Shown in pieces: positions 15,569 to 16,051 of a stretch of 16,051 nucleotides of DNA. The notes under the pieces were generated by a model. It was given only the letters and a program-made list of their open reading frames with translations. It did no database searches and had not been told where the DNA came from. This DNA is from Gammaproteobacteria bacterium (lineage in GTDB: Bacteria > Pseudomonadota > Gammaproteobacteria > GRL18): the NCBI GenBank assembly GCA_030632625.1, contig DAOVUK010000013.1, positions 1 to 16,051 on the forward strand, in the 5' to 3' direction. Numbering within the stretch: the first letter of the stretch is position 1; each line of letters opens with the position of its first letter. A program made the position numbers and the translations under genes.

Positions 15569-16051
15569 TCAGTTAGAAAGATAAAGCTTTATTGCCAGAA
15601 CCAGCAGCAAAATTGAGAACACTCGACTCAGAGCCTGCTTTGATAATTTATGTGACAACGAGACGCCCAATGGTGCGGTCAGCATAGAAAGACTAATAAT
15701 TGCAAAGAAGGCGGGCAGGTAAATGTAACCTAAAAATAAATTCCGGGAAAAAAATTCCCCCTGCGCCTGAACTCCTATATCATAACTCCCCATATCATAA
15801 CTCCCTATATCATAAGAAATAGGCTGATACAGGCTGCTCCAGAGAAAGCCCAGCGAACCTGAGAGAGCGATAGGCAGGCCCAGAGCACTTGAGACAGCAA
15901 CTGCCCTTTGTATTGAAATTTTGCCTCTATTTAAAAAGGGAACCGTCATTGTACCGCCGCCAATGCCGACAATAGCTGAAATGCAGCCAATTACAATTGC
16001 CGCAATATTCATCCCCGAACAGACGGGTAATTGATGTTTTGAATGAGGTGA
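15569..16051 (-). CDS. TauE/SafE family permease, 5' part outside the window
   Basis: The last 160 residues of a sulfite/sulfonate exporter-type membrane protein (TauE/SafE, formerly DUF81). The frame is open to the window edge, and SPHSKHQLPVCSG precedes an ATG at 16012. GCISAIVGIGGGTMTVPFL, followed by RAVAVSSALGLPIALSGSLGFL, matches the second half of the family's duplicated fold. The usual length is about 250-270 residues, so the true start lies roughly 100 codons beyond the window; the internal ATG is not the start. Four membrane segments are visible, ending LLLVLAIKLYLSN. A three-unit SYD(I/M)G insertion sits in the loop after the second one. The substrate cannot be read from sequence. 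The CWC gene follows on the same strand. Confidence 0.88.
   Translation of the reverse strand, partial: SPHSKHQLPVCSGMNIAAIVIGCISAIVGIGGGTMTVPFLNRGKISIQRAVAVSSALGLPIALSGSLGFLWSSLYQPISYDIGSYDMGSYDIGVQAQGEFFSRNLFLGYIYLPAFFAIISLSMLTAPLGVSLSHKLSKQALSRVFSILLLVLAIKLYLSN
15770..15814. repeat. 15-bp tandem repeat, three units, within the TauE-like gene
   Basis: Units at 15770-15784, 15785-15799 and 15800-15814 share ATATCATA preceded by ACTCC. They encode SYDIG, SYDMG and SYDIG in frame on the minus strand, in a loop between membrane segments. Confidence 0.85.

Overview
The window looks like chromosomal DNA of a low-GC (about 40%, estimated by eye) gammaproteobacterium. The evidence is the gene content: TypA, QmcA/NfeD, TtcA, an LpxL-type lipid A acyltransferase, ComM/YifB, the ubiquinone factor UbiK, and a glnK-amtB operon behind a sigma54/NtrC-type promoter. 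The neighbourhood comM, ubiK, glnK, amtB resembles one I remember from pseudomonads. I cannot name the genus. There is no rRNA, tRNA, CRISPR array, prophage or complete insertion sequence.

Layout. 1-1278 (minus) is the N-terminal two thirds of the GTPase gene typA. 1279-1699 holds a promoter-like region, a three-copy 12-bp repeat and a 35-codon CheW-like remnant. 1700-3243 (minus) is a qmcA-nfeD membrane pair with a 142-bp MITE-like inverted repeat between the genes. Diverging from it, 3441-5133 (plus) carries a ttcA-family tRNA thiolation gene and an lpxL-type acyltransferase gene. 5185-11804 is a long run of minus-strand genes: ubiK, a tripartite hybrid histidine kinase, comM, and two overlapping uncharacterised membrane genes (DUF2157 and GDYXXLXY). 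12057-13897 (plus) is the glnK-amtB nitrogen operon with upstream NtrC-like sites and a strong UUCG-loop terminator. 14043-15286 (plus) encodes two exported proteins: a DUF4124 protein and an OmpA-like lipoprotein with a glycine zipper. 15293-16051 (minus) is a cysteine-rich CWC protein behind the 3' part of a TauE/SafE permease gene that runs off the window.

How the genes work together. GlnK (PII) and AmtB form the classical ammonium uptake and blocking pair, and their promoter architecture fits nitrogen-limitation control. QmcA and NfeD are a known membrane-microdomain pair. DUF2157 and GDYXXLXY overlap by 8 nt and are probably translationally coupled. The rest are mostly housekeeping or envelope genes.

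The most unusual general property is the number of short, perfectly periodic tandem repeats. There are in-frame 15-, 24- and 15-bp repeats inside three unrelated coding genes, a 12-bp repeat in frame upstream of typA, and a 16-bp repeat after amtB. I see no clear evidence of a wholly new multi-gene system. The best uncharacterised candidates are the DUF2157/GDYXXLXY pair and the hybrid kinase with its repeat-built linker.
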